In this document: in pieces, positions 24,701 through 36,704 of the stretch
Position numbering within the stretch: position 1 is the first letter of the stretch
How the letters are laid out: every line of letters begins with the position of its first letter
Source of the DNA: Angiostrongylus vasorum
Taxonomy: Eukaryota > Nematoda > Chromadorea > Rhabditida > Metastrongylidae
NCBI GenBank assembly: GCA_018806985.1
Contig: JADANN010000420.1
Location: 682,001-746,000 of the forward strand
DNA: 64,000 nt
Reading direction: 5' to 3'
Notes under the pieces: model-generated
Told to the model about the DNA's origin: nothing
Seen by the model: only the letters and a program-made list of their open reading frames with translations
Database searches by the model: none
Made by a program: the position numbers and the translations under genes

Positions 24701-27700
24701 GTGAACACTTAAAGACCTCTAGTGATCGAAAAATTATCGTCCACTGTCCAAAAAGAAGGGCATCCGTAACCGAAATGAAGTTAGCAATCGTCCGTTTTGC
24801 GGTCCCTCCTATACACAAAATGAGGCATCGTCATGAATGTATTAATATACCTTGTTGTATTCTGTCGCATCGAACACGGTAAGAAACAACTTCACGCCAT
24901 TCCTTCCTACTGTAACCAGATTTCCATTGTTAGTGTATGTAAGTGCTGAAATATCATCAATCAGGAAAGGAAAACTGAGTGGAACAGTTAAATATCTCTA
25001 GAAAGCTCTTATAGGAGGATTACCTTCAGATAGAATTTTCATCACTACAGATTTGAACCAACACATTTTAATAAATGGCATATTTTCTAATTTGATAACA
25101 GTTCTCGAAACTATGGCGTTTCTTAAATTTTGGCCGGTCGTTTTGAAACTTAAGAAAATATTTCGAACTTATTATGAACAACCCCGTTAATGGTTTACCT
25201 CCTAATCGCATCCAGGGGTGTTCACTCATATTAAATTGTTATGTACAACACCAATGCTAGGGCATTGGCTCAACATGACAATTAACCAATTCTATCCGGA
25301 AATCCAGCCACCTGAAAGTAAACCTGTGCCATATTGGCCCTTGTCCCGATAAAAAAAATGCCGTTAGACGGCAAACCTCCTGTCGCTCTACATGCGCATC
25401 TTTGTTTGACAATTACTAGAATAATCTTGGGACTCTGCAGAAAACCAAGCAGCAAGATACTAATCAAAAAGAAATTCTGCATTGTGTTGCAAGGTTGGGA
25501 AGACCGGTTATCTAGGTACCTAGGTATCTAAGCAAAAAGAACTTTTGGATGGAGAAAAAGTTATTCGTATAAAAACTAACAACTTAGTTCCTTCCCAAAA
25601 AAATGCACATCAGTCTAAACATTTTTTGACCAATCGGAGTAATATTTGACAACTTCAAAATCTCCCGCTCGACTTGAATATGCTGCTCGTTTTTGTCACA
25701 AAATAGAGTTGTCCTCTGGATTCTCACCAGGAACATACAAAGAGCAGCAAATTTTCTCCTTCGTTCAGGATATTTGTAGTGTTGGTTGGTTGACGGTCAG
25801 TATTGTTAGGTACGGTAGTGCTGATTTTGACGTTCCTTTGAAAATACTCATAGCTCTCGATAAGCGGTTGTCACTAACATGCACGACGCACCTAACTTCC
25901 GATATCGTGGCATACGCAGCAACGTCGCTGCACTTCAACAATCGTCATGTGTCGGAAATGTCGATTGCCATTCTAATATACAATATGTGGGATAATAAAT
26001 TTGTCCAACCCCATGCCCAGGACGACATTCAAAGCATACAAGAGTGCAAAGGATAATGAAGTCGACCGAAAAGAAGCCATCAAAGAGAAAATCCTATAAA
26101 ACAGTAGTTTCGTCAATGACATCGTTGCCATTTAGAGAAGTACAAGTAAGACAACCCCAGAACAACAAAGTGGGTAGAATACTGCGCACAAATTGAGAGA
26201 AGAAAAAAACACAGTTCTGGAGATAACCAATGATGCGATGGAAAATGAATTGAGATGGACAGTATTTTAACTATACTTACTCACATTAATACTGGACGGC
26301 CAATCTTCACGAGCAGTGTGCACACCGGCACATTTTCTATTCGTTTCCTTGCCTGGCCATCGTTGTCCACTTGATGGTTTCATTTAAGCATGGCCGCATT
26401 CGTCATTCTCATAACACGATCTGTAAAACAACTGCACCTGCAAGTACAGCCGTTTGATCATAGTTAGGAACACGTCCGTCCAATATGTAGATGATAGGGA
26501 ACGTCTTCATCCTTGTGCAGTGCACTCTATCTTTTTCGGCCACCTGTCGTCTGTTCTTCCCACTACACAATCGCCCCTATCTATGTTTCGCTATTGATTT
26601 GTATTCTTCTGGGTCTCGAAGATGGGATATATTTCGAAGTTAAGAGTTTCGCATTCGTGCTAGATGTTGCGTGTCCTGGTAACATTTCAGCAGACATCGT
26701 TTAACCTATTTGTGAGTAGCGCGCAATATTCTTGACATAGTTGAAATCCCACATCTCTGCCGCATAACAGAGTGCTGAGAGGGCTGTTGAATCAAAAAGA
26801 TGAGCACGGATTTTCGGGTCCACTAGTTGGTTTGTGGGTTCTTTCAGAGCCCCAAACGCGACGTATGCTGTTCTCCTCCTTCCATCTAATTCCTCGTTCA
26901 TGTTCTTCTCCATGTTCGTTGAACGTCCAAGGTAAGGTTTGCATACGAAGTGGTTTCTGTAATCAGACAACCATCCACTTTGCTTTGTTGGCTTTTGCAC
27001 CATGGACTTTTCATGAACTTGGTCTTCTTCGGATTAATGCGTACTCCAATCTTTTCCCCCCAATTCGTTGAGTTCATTGACCACCGTCTCCGCTTTGTTG
27101 GTACTTCTTGAGAAAATAGCGCTGTCGTCGGCGACACCAGTCGAAATCTCTGTCGAAATCCTGCTTACTAAATTGCTTGTGACTCATCCAATGTTCTTGA
27201 CATGCATGAAAGGATAATTTCTGTAAAGAGCTTGTAGAGTACAGTCCACATGCAAATCGGGCGATAGTTACAAAAATAAATCCGGTTACCTTTCTTAGGC
27301 AGGATGATAGTGTGCGATGTACTCCACTCATCTAGGATTTTCTCCTTTTTGAGGTAAGATGTCATATGGTTTGTAAGAAGATGTAGTTTATGGATTCTGC
27401 ACCAATGGAAGCTGTCATATTAGGGGGTTTCGGAGTCGTGCCTTTATTCATGTTTTCTATCGCAACCCCTGCCTCAGAGGGTATAATCCAGGTCAGTTTT
27501 TCTCCAGTGTGGATTTCGGAGGCCAGAAACGGGGATTGTGGAATTGAAAAGGTTAGTGTTTAAAACTTTTCTTTTACCCATTCCATATGTTTAACAGAAA
27601 CTTTTACTGGTGCCTCCCACGGCAATTTTTCAGAATTGCTCTTTTTTGCGCTGCTTTTAACAGTTTCTTCTGCCTGTACGGATGTAGATCTTCCTACGAA

Positions 27701-30700
27701 ACACTTCTGCAATTGGCATTTACTGTCAGCCAGTAATGTAGATGCGATCCAATCTTCTTTCTTGGGGAAGTGAGGCGAATACGTCACAACTTTTAAGTCC
27801 TCGACTACCAACTCTTCTCTTTGGTCGGATCTTCCTTAATCTGCCAATCATGTTTAGATAGTGCTCCATTCAAAATATTGCCACCATATACTGCACTATC
27901 ATATACTGAAAAGCTGGACTTCTCCTTCTTGGTCGATAACGTGAATTCTTTTTCCAGTTTACGGTTAAATGGAATCTTCGCACGAGGTGGGACGGTAGTC
28001 GCACCCAGTACAGAATGATGGGATTAACGATGTGTCAAGTAAGCACCATCTTCTTTTAGTAAGGATATGGTCGATCTTAGTATGTGTCGTGCAGTTAGGG
28101 GATTCCCTTGTTTGGCGGTGGCTTTCTTCCTCCTGGAAAAACGAATTTCCATGAAAGAGGCGCGCTAAAAATAGGAGTCCCGAAAGCTGGTTTCCATCCT
28201 CATCTCGTCCTTCTAATCCAAATTTCCCGATCCCATGTTCGCTGCCGTTCGCCTCTCCTAATCTAGAATTGAGGCCTCCTACAGAAAATTTATAATGAGA
28301 TTTATAACTGTGGATAATTTCCTACGACTAATAGTAGGACGCATATAATTCATACTCATCAACTGCATCGATCGGTGAGTGGCAGTTGATGATAGTGACC
28401 TTCTGATCACGCGCTGGTTGAAGACGAACGATGGTAGGAGCCAACAAAATGGACAAAATGGGCGGCTGGAGGACAAAGTCTACGCCTACCATATTTCACG
28501 ATGGGACCCGCCCTCTCCAAATGACAAGGGTCCATTCTTTAGTTGGTATATGTCAGTCTTCCCGCCTTTTGCCTATTATTAGGCGATCACATGAAATTTG
28601 ATACGATCTGCGTATCAAATTTTTCCAAGATTGGAGTGATGACCGGTGTTTGACGAAAACGTTCTTGTATTACACGTGCAGAGTAAGAAACAATCTCTAT
28701 GGCGTGTCGTACAGGTGTCCGTCGGACCCGTTTGCAGTGACGTCCCTATCCTGCGAGAGCTTGTGGCCTCTCACCAGTCGTCTCACGACCTGATTTCATA
28801 GAGGTGACCACCCATTGTGAGGGGTACTGAAAGTGGCCCACTGCTGGCTAAGCAATTTGATCTTTCTTGGAGTCCTAAGTTAACCTCATTATGGCGTTTT
28901 CAGGTGTTCACCACGCTGTGGATACCAGATAAGTATATTTTGGGGAACGAGTCCTTCACTCATGCTTCCTATTACTTGATTAGAACGCGATACTGAAAAC
29001 CGAAACCAAAAATGAAAGTAGGAATGAAAAAAAGACCGGTCGTCCAAGGAGGATACCAGTTGTATCTATTGTTCTAGTAAAAATTGAAAGTGACATTAAC
29101 GTACAAGTAGAAGACGAAGAAGAAAAAAAGAAGAAAAGGAAGACGAAGAAGAAGAAGAAAAAGAAGAAGAAGAAGAAAAAAGAAGAAAAAAAAAGAAAAA
29201 AGAAGAAGAAAGATGGAAGATGGAAGAAGGAACAAGAAAGAAAAAAGAAGGAAAAAGGAAGAAGGAAGAAAGAAGAAGGAAGAAAGAAGAAAAAAAAGAA
29301 GAAGAAAGACGAAAGATGGAAGAAAGAAGGAAAAAAGGAAAAAAGGAAGAAGGAAGAAGAAGAAGAAATGCAGTAGCATGCTCTGAGTAGAATGACGGTA
29401 GAGCGGAAAAAACGCGGGATGACGTGGGTGAAGGCCATGTCAAAGCAGCACAGCTGGATATAATTTACAGAGCATACAATTGCTGACAGTCGCAATGGTT
29501 CCTATGCATGAACCGTATCAATTCAACGAACGACGGCAGCTAGAAGACGAGATTAAAAAAGACTTTAATGGAGTGATACGCAAATGTTAAGTATGATCAA
29601 GCTTGCAGTTCATGAGGGATAGATTAAATAAATGATGTACTAGTTCTGTTCTAGTATCTTGCATTAATGAGGGTTCGAAGGAGCCTAAGCAAAGCATCCA
29701 TTCGTGTCTGCCATGTTCGAGTGCTGCCCGCCAACCCAACATGACATTAATATGAATGTTTTCCGTGGTAGGTGATATTATTACGGTTTTTAACAAACGG
29801 GTATTTATGAGCAGTTTACCAACCTTCACTGGAGTGGCTGTAAGAGCCCGGCGACTACTAGCAGCCTCGAACGTAATTCTCAGAAATTATATTGCACGTC
29901 TTCAAGAAAATTTACATGTAGGATCCAACTTGCACAGACATAAGTAGGACCACCTATACATGCAGGAATACGTCTGCAGTTCTATGTGCATGTTGAATGC
30001 GTAAGTTGATCCAGTTCTGGTTGCTGTACAATCCTATATCCATTGTGCGGACAGGAATCATTTACCTTTAGACGGAAAACTCACAAATACGATAAGAAAG
30101 AGCAGAGTCATAGCTTCACAATCGATCACTGCTTGAAAGCTATTCGTTCAACCTCAACGTGTGTGTGAGATTTGAATATTGGAAAAGGAAACGCTTACCA
30201 CGATGACATCCATTAAGATCACTAGCAATCACACTAAGACGACCCAATCTTGCTTCATAAAGGTAGAGCTTGGAGTGATCCAAGATAGCCATCGCGGCTG
30301 GAAAAATGTGTGAGATTTAGAGGCAATCCCGGTATGACCTGCCGCAAACAAAGCGACAAACCCTCCAGCAACTACAAAGAAAAATATAGAAAATAAGTGC
30401 AGTAAAATGAACCTCCTGGTTGAATGATGCAAACAGCAGATGGTTTTTGAAAACCTCTAATCGTTAGATTGTTCAACACTTCTCCATGACTGGATGCAAA
30501 AAGTATCTGCAAGCAATGACTGAATATCCGAAGCTGCTAGAGATAAAAAAAATGCAACAATAAAAATCTTTGGACTCCTACACTCGGAGATGCGGAAATA
30601 GAGGAGAGAAACGTGCAGGACTAATCTAACACAAAAACGAGTAATATTGGGCTAAATTATATAGGTAACATATCCCACTCATGATATTTAACCTCAATAG

Positions 30701-33700
30701 ACAACGTTCTGAGAGTGAAACTAAAATTACAAGCAAGCAGACCCTGCCGCACAGACATTTTATGATTCCGTCGTAAAATGACTAGGTACATAGTAAAATC
30801 AGAATAGCAATGGCCGATTCATATCAAAATAAAAGAGAAGAGAGATAGTGAACAGAGAGTACTGCCGAAAACAGCCCAATAGGAAAATAGGCTTCTGTCA
30901 TACAACAGTATCAAAATGGTCAATCGATATGTACCTCAGAAAAGTAATTCAGCCGTTTTCGCGGTGGTTTCGTTTTTAGGCCCAGTTCTCCAAAATTGGG
31001 TGATACATGGGCCACTATCATTAAACTTACTGTATTATAGCCCCCCCCGAAAAACTGGAAGATGTTTTATGTACAGTGAAGGATATCTGCGTAATTCTCA
31101 AGACCTACTTTCTATCAGTCTCGGTATCGATCAATAATTTTCCTTGATAAACACACATGAGGTTTTCATACTCAATAATTTTCTACATGACTGCGCTGAT
31201 ACGAGGTTGGTACAAAAAAAACTTCTATTCTGCCAACATTTTGGCGCCTACGACTTCTCCAAAGCATCGTTGATCCGCGTCGATGGTCTCAACCTGGTCA
31301 TTGTAGCGGTGTGACCGTTCGTAGTCGCATCCATTTGAATCTGGTAGAGGGAGCACCATTCGAATGGGAAACTTCACTACGCGTTGTCCTTTTATACATG
31401 ATAGGTGTTGATCATCTGCCGTACAAAAATGTTTTGAGTTATTCAACGAACAGTCAGAGCACATGGAATTCACCCGAGAGATGAAATGAAAGCGATCTTC
31501 CACTTTTCAATGTTCAAATTAACCAATCCGAAAACGCTTCCATTACGAAATGGTAGCGAAAAAACAAGCAATAAAAAACGTACTGGTCCATTAGCTTTCC
31601 TCTCACCCCTCATATACAAATGTGGCACTTGTGAAGAACACGTTTCCGACAACCACCAGAGTGTACACAGGAAAGGTGGAGAAGGAGGAATCCCGGAAAT
31701 TTAGCGCGGGAAATAGCCACTTTCAATGGCTACAAAGCTGTAACTCTTCGAGATAGGTGAAGAGGAAAATCCACACCCCCAAACGATAATTCTAGCGAGG
31801 ACAAGGTCTCGTTTATTCCGCTCTTCATTTTCAACGAAGTAAGAGCAGCTAGGGAACGCTTCAAAAAACGCCGATCTATAGAATAAGGCAGCAGCGTTTG
31901 AAATATCACCGAACACTCTCAGACGCTAGCTAGTTCTTAATCGCCTGTATGACGTTCTATGCACAACGCAAAATTGCATTAAGTGTATAGGCACAAGTAT
32001 GCTGGCGAAAAGGATAGAGCACTCTGCGTCCGCACAAAAGAACACATCAAGACGGCAAACTTGGTGTTAAACCCATTACTCCACTAGGCGCGCATAGGAA
32101 ACAGAGACATTACTTGGATACTTGGACGGCCCGTCCTCACTAGTAATGCGGGTCCCAGCACAATCTTCATTTTTCGGAGTTTTGCTAATTTAGTCATTGT
32201 GATTCCCTCGAATCGCGAGGACAGCCTGGCCAAAGTCTGCCCCAAGTCGTCACCACGACAGGCAGTCGCAGCCCTTGTGGATCAGAGGGAGATTCACCAC
32301 CATGCGACTTTGATACCAAGACGGTGGTGGGTCCTGGTATTGGTTTACTCTTAGCTAGGCTTCCTGATGGAAACGACGGACTCCTCCTCAGCTTGGGAGA
32401 CCCTACCAGGGGATGAATCCCCCCGCTGTATATCGCAGCCCGACACCCACGAACACCTAGCCACGATGAAGCGGTAAACCCTTGGGAGGAACGCCTCATA
32501 AATACCAAATAGAGACATTACTGGAAAGATTTTGAACAGAAGTTACCATCCTCGCCCGGGAATCGGAAACTTCAGTGGGCAAAAGTTCCGTAGCTCTTTC
32601 GGCAAAAATTAAAGAAGCCGAAAATGAACAGCAGGTAGGTGCCTCGTTATCACACATGGTCTTACACAATATTTAAGACTGAAATTTCGACATGAGAGGG
32701 AATCACTACTTATCCGTGTGAACTGTGCACGATTAATCTCTACATGGAGTACTTAGCACATAGAAAATGTAACTGTGTGAAAATTCCGTTCTGTTTCCGA
32801 AGCGATTAAAAATATAAGTTTCGTAGTTTTTCCGTTAAAGTTATGGAGGTATCTGGCTGACCAGATTGCAATTAAAATGACCCTCCAAGACTTTGAAGAA
32901 AGCGAGATCCGCCAAAAAGTTAGCATCGACAAATAATACAATAACAACCTCGTATGTGCTTATTAAGCAGCTATCTGTGTATTTAAGTAAATTACGAAAA
33001 ATTTGCAGTTACAATGGCAAATATTCGTAAAATTACAAGAAAAAAAAACGAGTGCCATAAATCACCGCCGTCCCCGTAGCACTGGAAGTTGGCAAAGCTA
33101 CACTCTAATGAATACCTGCAGTTGGTTGCGAAAGACCTAGCACCGCTATATCGAGGCTATAGGAACAGCAAATCTTACCCAATCAACAAATTAACATCCG
33201 AATGGAGAGTAGGCCAGCATACTTCTTGTGTAAGACGGAGCATTCATAGTCAAATAAAAAAATCAGAAAACTCTTCCAATGTGTCATATTCAATATGTTC
33301 ACGACGACCACTTTTTAGTATTAATGCCATAATTCTCCTCATATCAATTATATCAAGTTCCCTAGTCTCTGAATCTTTTGGCTATAACGACATTTCACAG
33401 CATCAACTAAACATATAACTTATTGCCTTGATATCTGGATGTTTGGATACTTGGCTGGCCTGTCCTCACTGGTTGTGCGGGCCCCAGTATATTCTCCATT
33501 TTTCGCAGTTTTGCTGGTTTAGCCACTTTGTTTCCCTGGAGTCCTGAGGTCAGCCTGCCCAAGTTTGCTCCAGGTTTTCACCGCCACAGGCAGCCACAGC
33601 AATTGTGGATCAGAGGGAGGTTTGCCACCTTGCGACTAGCCCGGTACCAGGACGGTGGTTGATCCTGGTATTGGTTTACTCTTAACTGGGCTTGTTGATG

Positions 33701-35209
33701 GAAGCGGTGGACTCCTTCTCAGCATAGGAGGCCTTGCTGTGGTAGATGAATCTCTACGTTATACATCGCAGCCGGACACACACGAAAACCTCCCAGCCAC
33801 GATTAGGCGGTAAACCATGGGGAGGACTGCCTTGATGTATGTCACAAATTATAAAAGTGGAAATACAAGGCAAAAGAAACCTTACACTATTGTCAAGAGT
33901 AAAGACGAATGTATCCAGTGCTGAGTCGTATGTGCACCCGAGCGGAGCTGACGTGAGAGCGGATGCAACGTCTCTGACTTTATGCAAAACAAGTTCTGTA
34001 ACGAAGAATAGGCACAGTCGTTTAAAAAAGATCGAGATACTTGTAGTCTGAAAGAGCTCCATAACCCATGCTCGGAAATTATGCGCAAAAAAATAGACCT
34101 CCGTCAGAATCCGACCAACGCATGAAGTCCTGTTTATTTCCTTCAGGAGTGTATCGTGGCAAATTATGGGCTTCGGATGCACGAATTGCCGTCATTACTG
34201 GTGGAGCCCGAACGTAATCAAAACGTTCTGAACAACATAGATGATTATGAGCCTTATGCGCTCTCGAAATGAATCTGTGCCTCAAAAAACCCTTCTTCTT
34301 CTTTGTGAATCACGCAAAAAACTCACGGAAATGAATAGATGAACTTCTATCACTGCTTTCATCACAAGGACGTCGCTTACGCTTCTTAGTGGACGAACAA
34401 GAAATTGATCCATGACAATAAGTTTGTGAAGAACTCTAGAAAACGAATTCGATGTTCTCGCAAGCAATAAACATGCACTGGTTAAAATGTAGTAGCCAAA
34501 AAAGCAAAATAAAAACAGCTTGAGCTCTCTTATTTACATTAGGTAAAATTTTCGAAACGGAAGAAAAAAAATCAAAAAATTACTCTAAAAAAAACTACAT
34601 CAAGCAAAGCCACATACGTATAATTACTTGGATACTTAGATGGCCCGTCCTCATTGGTTGTGCGGGCCTTAGCATATTCTCCATTCTTCGCACTTTTGCT
34701 GGTTTAGCCACTGTGTTTCCCTGAAGTCCTGAGGTCAGCCTGGCCAAAGTTTGCTCCAGATCGTCACCACTACGGGCAGTCGCAGCCCATGTGGATCAGA
34801 GGGAGGTTTGCCACCATGCTACTAGCTCGATACCAGAACGGTGGTCGATCCTGGTATTGGTTTACTCTTAACTGGGCTTGCTGATGGAAGCGCTGGACTC
34901 CTTCTCAGCATGGGAGGCCTTGCTCTGGTGGATGAATCTCTACGCTGTATATCGCAGCCGCACACCAAGGAAAACCTCCCAGCCGCGATTAAGCGGTAAA
35001 CTGTTGGGAGGCACATGTGTGATGTGACGTCACATAGATACTGGGTGCTAAAAACCGGAAAAATTGTTATGAAACAAATACTGCAGAAGCAGATCAGAAC
35101 AAACAAGAAGCCTAAGCCTGTGATAAGCACAAACACTAACCTTTGTGTCAAGACCGTACGTTACATTTGTTACACTTCGAACAGTATTCGACATCCTTTT
35201 GCAGTATCC
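21761..35209 (-). CDS. NHL/beta-propeller repeat protein gene, multi-exon
   Basis: Minus-strand exons joined by matching splice phases: 35209-35141, 34435-34327, 34227-34099, 33995-33886, 30536-30413, 30297-30199, 25415-25287, 24945-24851, 23017-22909, 22818-22758, 22623-22545, 22407-22257, and a tentative last exon 21990-21761. The firm part encodes about 420 residues. An early basic, Ser-rich linker (STKKRKRRPCDE) is followed by repeated propeller blades: TYDSALDTFVFTLDNS, KLYLYEARLGRLSVIASD, GNLVTVGRNGVKLF, GNQIFFTDLR and the clearest NHL blade, CDGSGHLLIADAKART. NHL propellers usually bind RNA or protein; no RING or B-box was found, so the class is open. Introns hold mariner, RTE, PLE and family C copies. 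The 5' end is not defined; another likely exon is 35721-35658. Confidence 0.75.
23185..24080 (-). mobile_element. Decayed mariner transposase, in a propeller-gene intron
   Basis: Minus-strand translation gives mariner landmarks in order but in several frames: a DDELKAAMEA-like segment (about 24010-23970), VTFDEKCILFDNRQQS and QWLVRGESP (about 23730-23645), ILLHDNAWSHVS (second catalytic Asp, about 23425), and a NQLGHETLIHHI stretch followed by a mutated SPDL..TD region. Full mariners encode about 340 residues with a D,D34D triad. Here stops and frameshifts, and loss of the third Asp motif, make it inactive. It lies in the 1833-bp intron 23018-24850, in the same orientation as the host gene. 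Confidence 0.82.
26695..28930 (-). mobile_element. RTE-clade retrotransposon, subfamily b, in a propeller-gene intron
   Basis: Minus strand: leader up to about 28700, endonuclease remnants (TLVIWRGRVPS about 28525, GIGKFGLEGRDEDGNQLSG about 28235-28180, KIDHILTKRRWCLLD about 28075-28030), then RT (NYRPICM at about 27270-27250, LYKLFTEIIL). It resumes at DDSAIF (about 27130-27110) and runs through the thumb (RAHLFDSTALSALCYAAEMW) to 26701. The palm between LDESQA and the ADD box is deleted, so it is a dead internal-deletion copy. It lies in the 4783-bp intron 25416-30198, in the gene's orientation. Confidence 0.85.
29105..29365 (+). repeat. Purine-only GAA/GGAA-rich tract, about 260 bp
   Basis: Almost uninterrupted A and G on the plus strand in GAA, GAAA and GGAA units. 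The long apparent ORFs here (runs of Phe/Ser/Leu on the minus strand) are artefacts of the repeat. The tract sits in an intron of the propeller gene, so the primary transcript would contain a long pyrimidine run. Such mirror-like purine tracts can form triplex DNA. Confidence 0.92.
31095..32960 (+). mobile_element. Penelope-like element, internally deleted, split by a miniature RTE
   Basis: The left end has a PLE terminal motif (TTTCTATCAGTCTCGGTATC near 31107). From about 31390 the coding part reads FNEQSEHMEFTRE, then LSSHPSYTN and EKEESRKFS, matching the C-terminal half of the PLE at 53940-54554. A GIY-YIG remnant follows (about 31990-32100, CVRTKEHIK-like). The element is cut at 32114 by family C and resumes at 32511. 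A degenerate hammerhead (TTTGAAGAAAGCG, 32890-32903) marks the 3' end. Most of the RT is missing. Confidence 0.75.
32115..32510 (-). mobile_element. Miniature RTE (family C) inserted in a PLE, 12-bp target duplication
   Basis: Minus-oriented family C copy flanked by an exact 12-base repeat AGAGACATTACT (32103-32114 and 32511-32522). The interrupted PLE reading resumes on the far side, which fixes the order of events: PLE first, family C later. Confidence 0.88.
33435..33827 (-). mobile_element. Miniature RTE (family C), 11-bp target duplication
   Basis: Flanks TGCCTTGATAT (33424-33434) and TGCCTTGATGT (33828-33838) differ by one base. The copy lies just downstream of the exon 33995-33886 of the propeller gene, in its intron. 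Confidence 0.85.
34635..35012 (-). mobile_element. Miniature RTE (family C)
   Basis: Minus copy starting TACTTGGATACTTAGATGGC and ending GGTAAACTGTTGGGAGG. It sits in the intron between propeller-gene exons 35209-35141 and 34435-34327. Confidence 0.85.
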
Positions 35210-35657
35210 CTGTAAAAGAATAACACTTACTAGTTTCAGTATTTTTTTTAATTGAAATGTAAAGTATAGTTCAATTTTGGCTATAGAAAATGAAGACAGA
35301 AGGCCATTTTAATGCGAATGGGGAAAATTAACTACACACCTCAAGACACTAGAAAACACAACAATGAACTCAACCAGAATATATCAGCTTCAGTACGACC
35401 TGAACTATGTGCTTCCGACTAGACATCAAATAATGAGAAAAACGTGTGAGGCAACAAAATCCTGGGTGCGATTTCACTTTCTCTGGATGAAAACATCATG
35501 TCCAAAACACGCTATGGAAACTATTCCTCGCTATGCAGAGTAGTCTCCTCAAACGGCTACATTCACCTTCTTGCTAAAAAAGGCCATCAAATTCTACGAT
35601 AGTCCTAGAGAAGATAAAGAGGGAAAGTGTCAAAATATGTCAATAAAATTACGAGAC

Positions 35658-35721
35658 CTTCTCTTATGGTAGCCCCACATGTTACGCTTGAGTAACATCT
35701 CTTCCACCAAAAAGGATACGC
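35658..35721 (-). CDS. Candidate upstream exon of the propeller gene
   Basis: A 64-base open exon with an excellent acceptor (TTTTTTTCCCAG) and an AG|GTCTCG donor, encoding SFLVEEMLLKRNMWGYHKRR. Its end phase (2) does not join the frame I chose for exon 35209-35141 (phase 0), so either a further small exon lies between or another frame of that exon is used. Function unknown. Confidence 0.4.
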
Positions 35722-36704
35722 CTGGGAAAAAAAGGAAGGTGAAATTTGTTCGATAACAAAATCGTAACATGAAAATTTCTGCATTCCTTTCCATTTTAAA
35801 CACTTATTCAAGATCCAACGACCCCTACTGGATCGAAACCACCTCAGATTCAACATATTTCTCCCATTCCAATATCTTGTTGGTGCAAAACTACAGCAAA
35901 TCATTGCCTCTGAATTCATAGTTTGGACTATTAATAGTTAAGAGATAGTTAAACTGAGGGCTAGTGAAAGCTGTAACTTCACTACCAGACATCACCAGCG
36001 AAATCCCTACAACTGGAACCCACAGACTCCATGAGAAGATTCTCACAACACATATTTCGGAGTACCTTAAAAGGGAACGATTTCTGACAAAGCAATGATT
36101 CCCTTCACAGTCATTCTGCTCAAAGATTACCGGCGGTATTTCCGGAACTACATCTCAAGGTGTTTATTATCATAATGTTCAACTTTTTATTCAGCGTCTA
36201 ACCTTTCTTCATGGCAGGGTATTGTGTGAAATACTCACATACCACTCATACCTCAGCATCCTTGTGGTTATAAAGTTGTTGCTGCTTTCTAAAGGTTCTT
36301 ACACTAGTCTGATTGTATTGGACCTTCACTTATTCTTCGATGAAGTTCCGGTGGTTAAGGCAATGCACACAGTCGCCAAGTACGTCAAAGTCCTCAGGTG
36401 GTTTCTCGGCGGGACACCGATTGACAGGACCCAGCTACTATATGTGATAACCATCGGGAAGTGTTATAGTAGTACTACGATTCCAAGAGAAATGACGCTC
36501 GACAAACAATTATTTCGAAAGGTCAATCAGAAAAGAACAGTAAAGATGCTCGAAGCCAACTTCTCGAAGCGACTGGAACCACTTCTGTGGTTACAAGCAA
36601 TGTAACAAATGAAGAAAGTTTTACACCTCGCAAATACTTTCACGAAGGGTCGCTATAACGAAAGTCTCAATACTACTCGCTCATCTCAAAGTATTTCTCA
36701 CCAC
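35722..36704. other. Intergenic; unassigned open frame
   Basis: A plus-strand frame, 36222-36605 (127 codons), is the longest here. Its first ~30 bases overlap an end of foldback family D (GGCAGGGTATTGTGTGAAAT), and I recognise no domain in the rest (for example DLHLFFDEVPVV and RTVKMLEANFSKRL). I do not call it a gene. Confidence 0.35.

Noticed and set aside
25282..25482. Alternative reading of the 25287-25415 exon as a first exon with a signal peptide (MQNFFLISILLLGFLQ)
   Set aside because: An acceptor at 25416 joins the upstream exon 30297-30199 in phase and continues the propeller, which explains the data better. The signal-peptide version remains possible for an alternative transcript.
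25646..26056. 136-codon plus-strand open frame
   Set aside because: Long for this region, but I see no domain, no splice or start context and no conservation clue. It sits antisense inside an intron of the propeller gene.
28980..29495. Open frames of 171, 115 and 101 codons on the minus strand
   Set aside because: They are Phe/Ser/Leu runs produced by the GAA-rich tract, with no domain or splice logic.
36222..36605. 127-codon plus-strand open frame upstream of a PLE palindrome
   Set aside because: Its start overlaps a foldback family D end and the rest is unrecognised; not supported as a gene.
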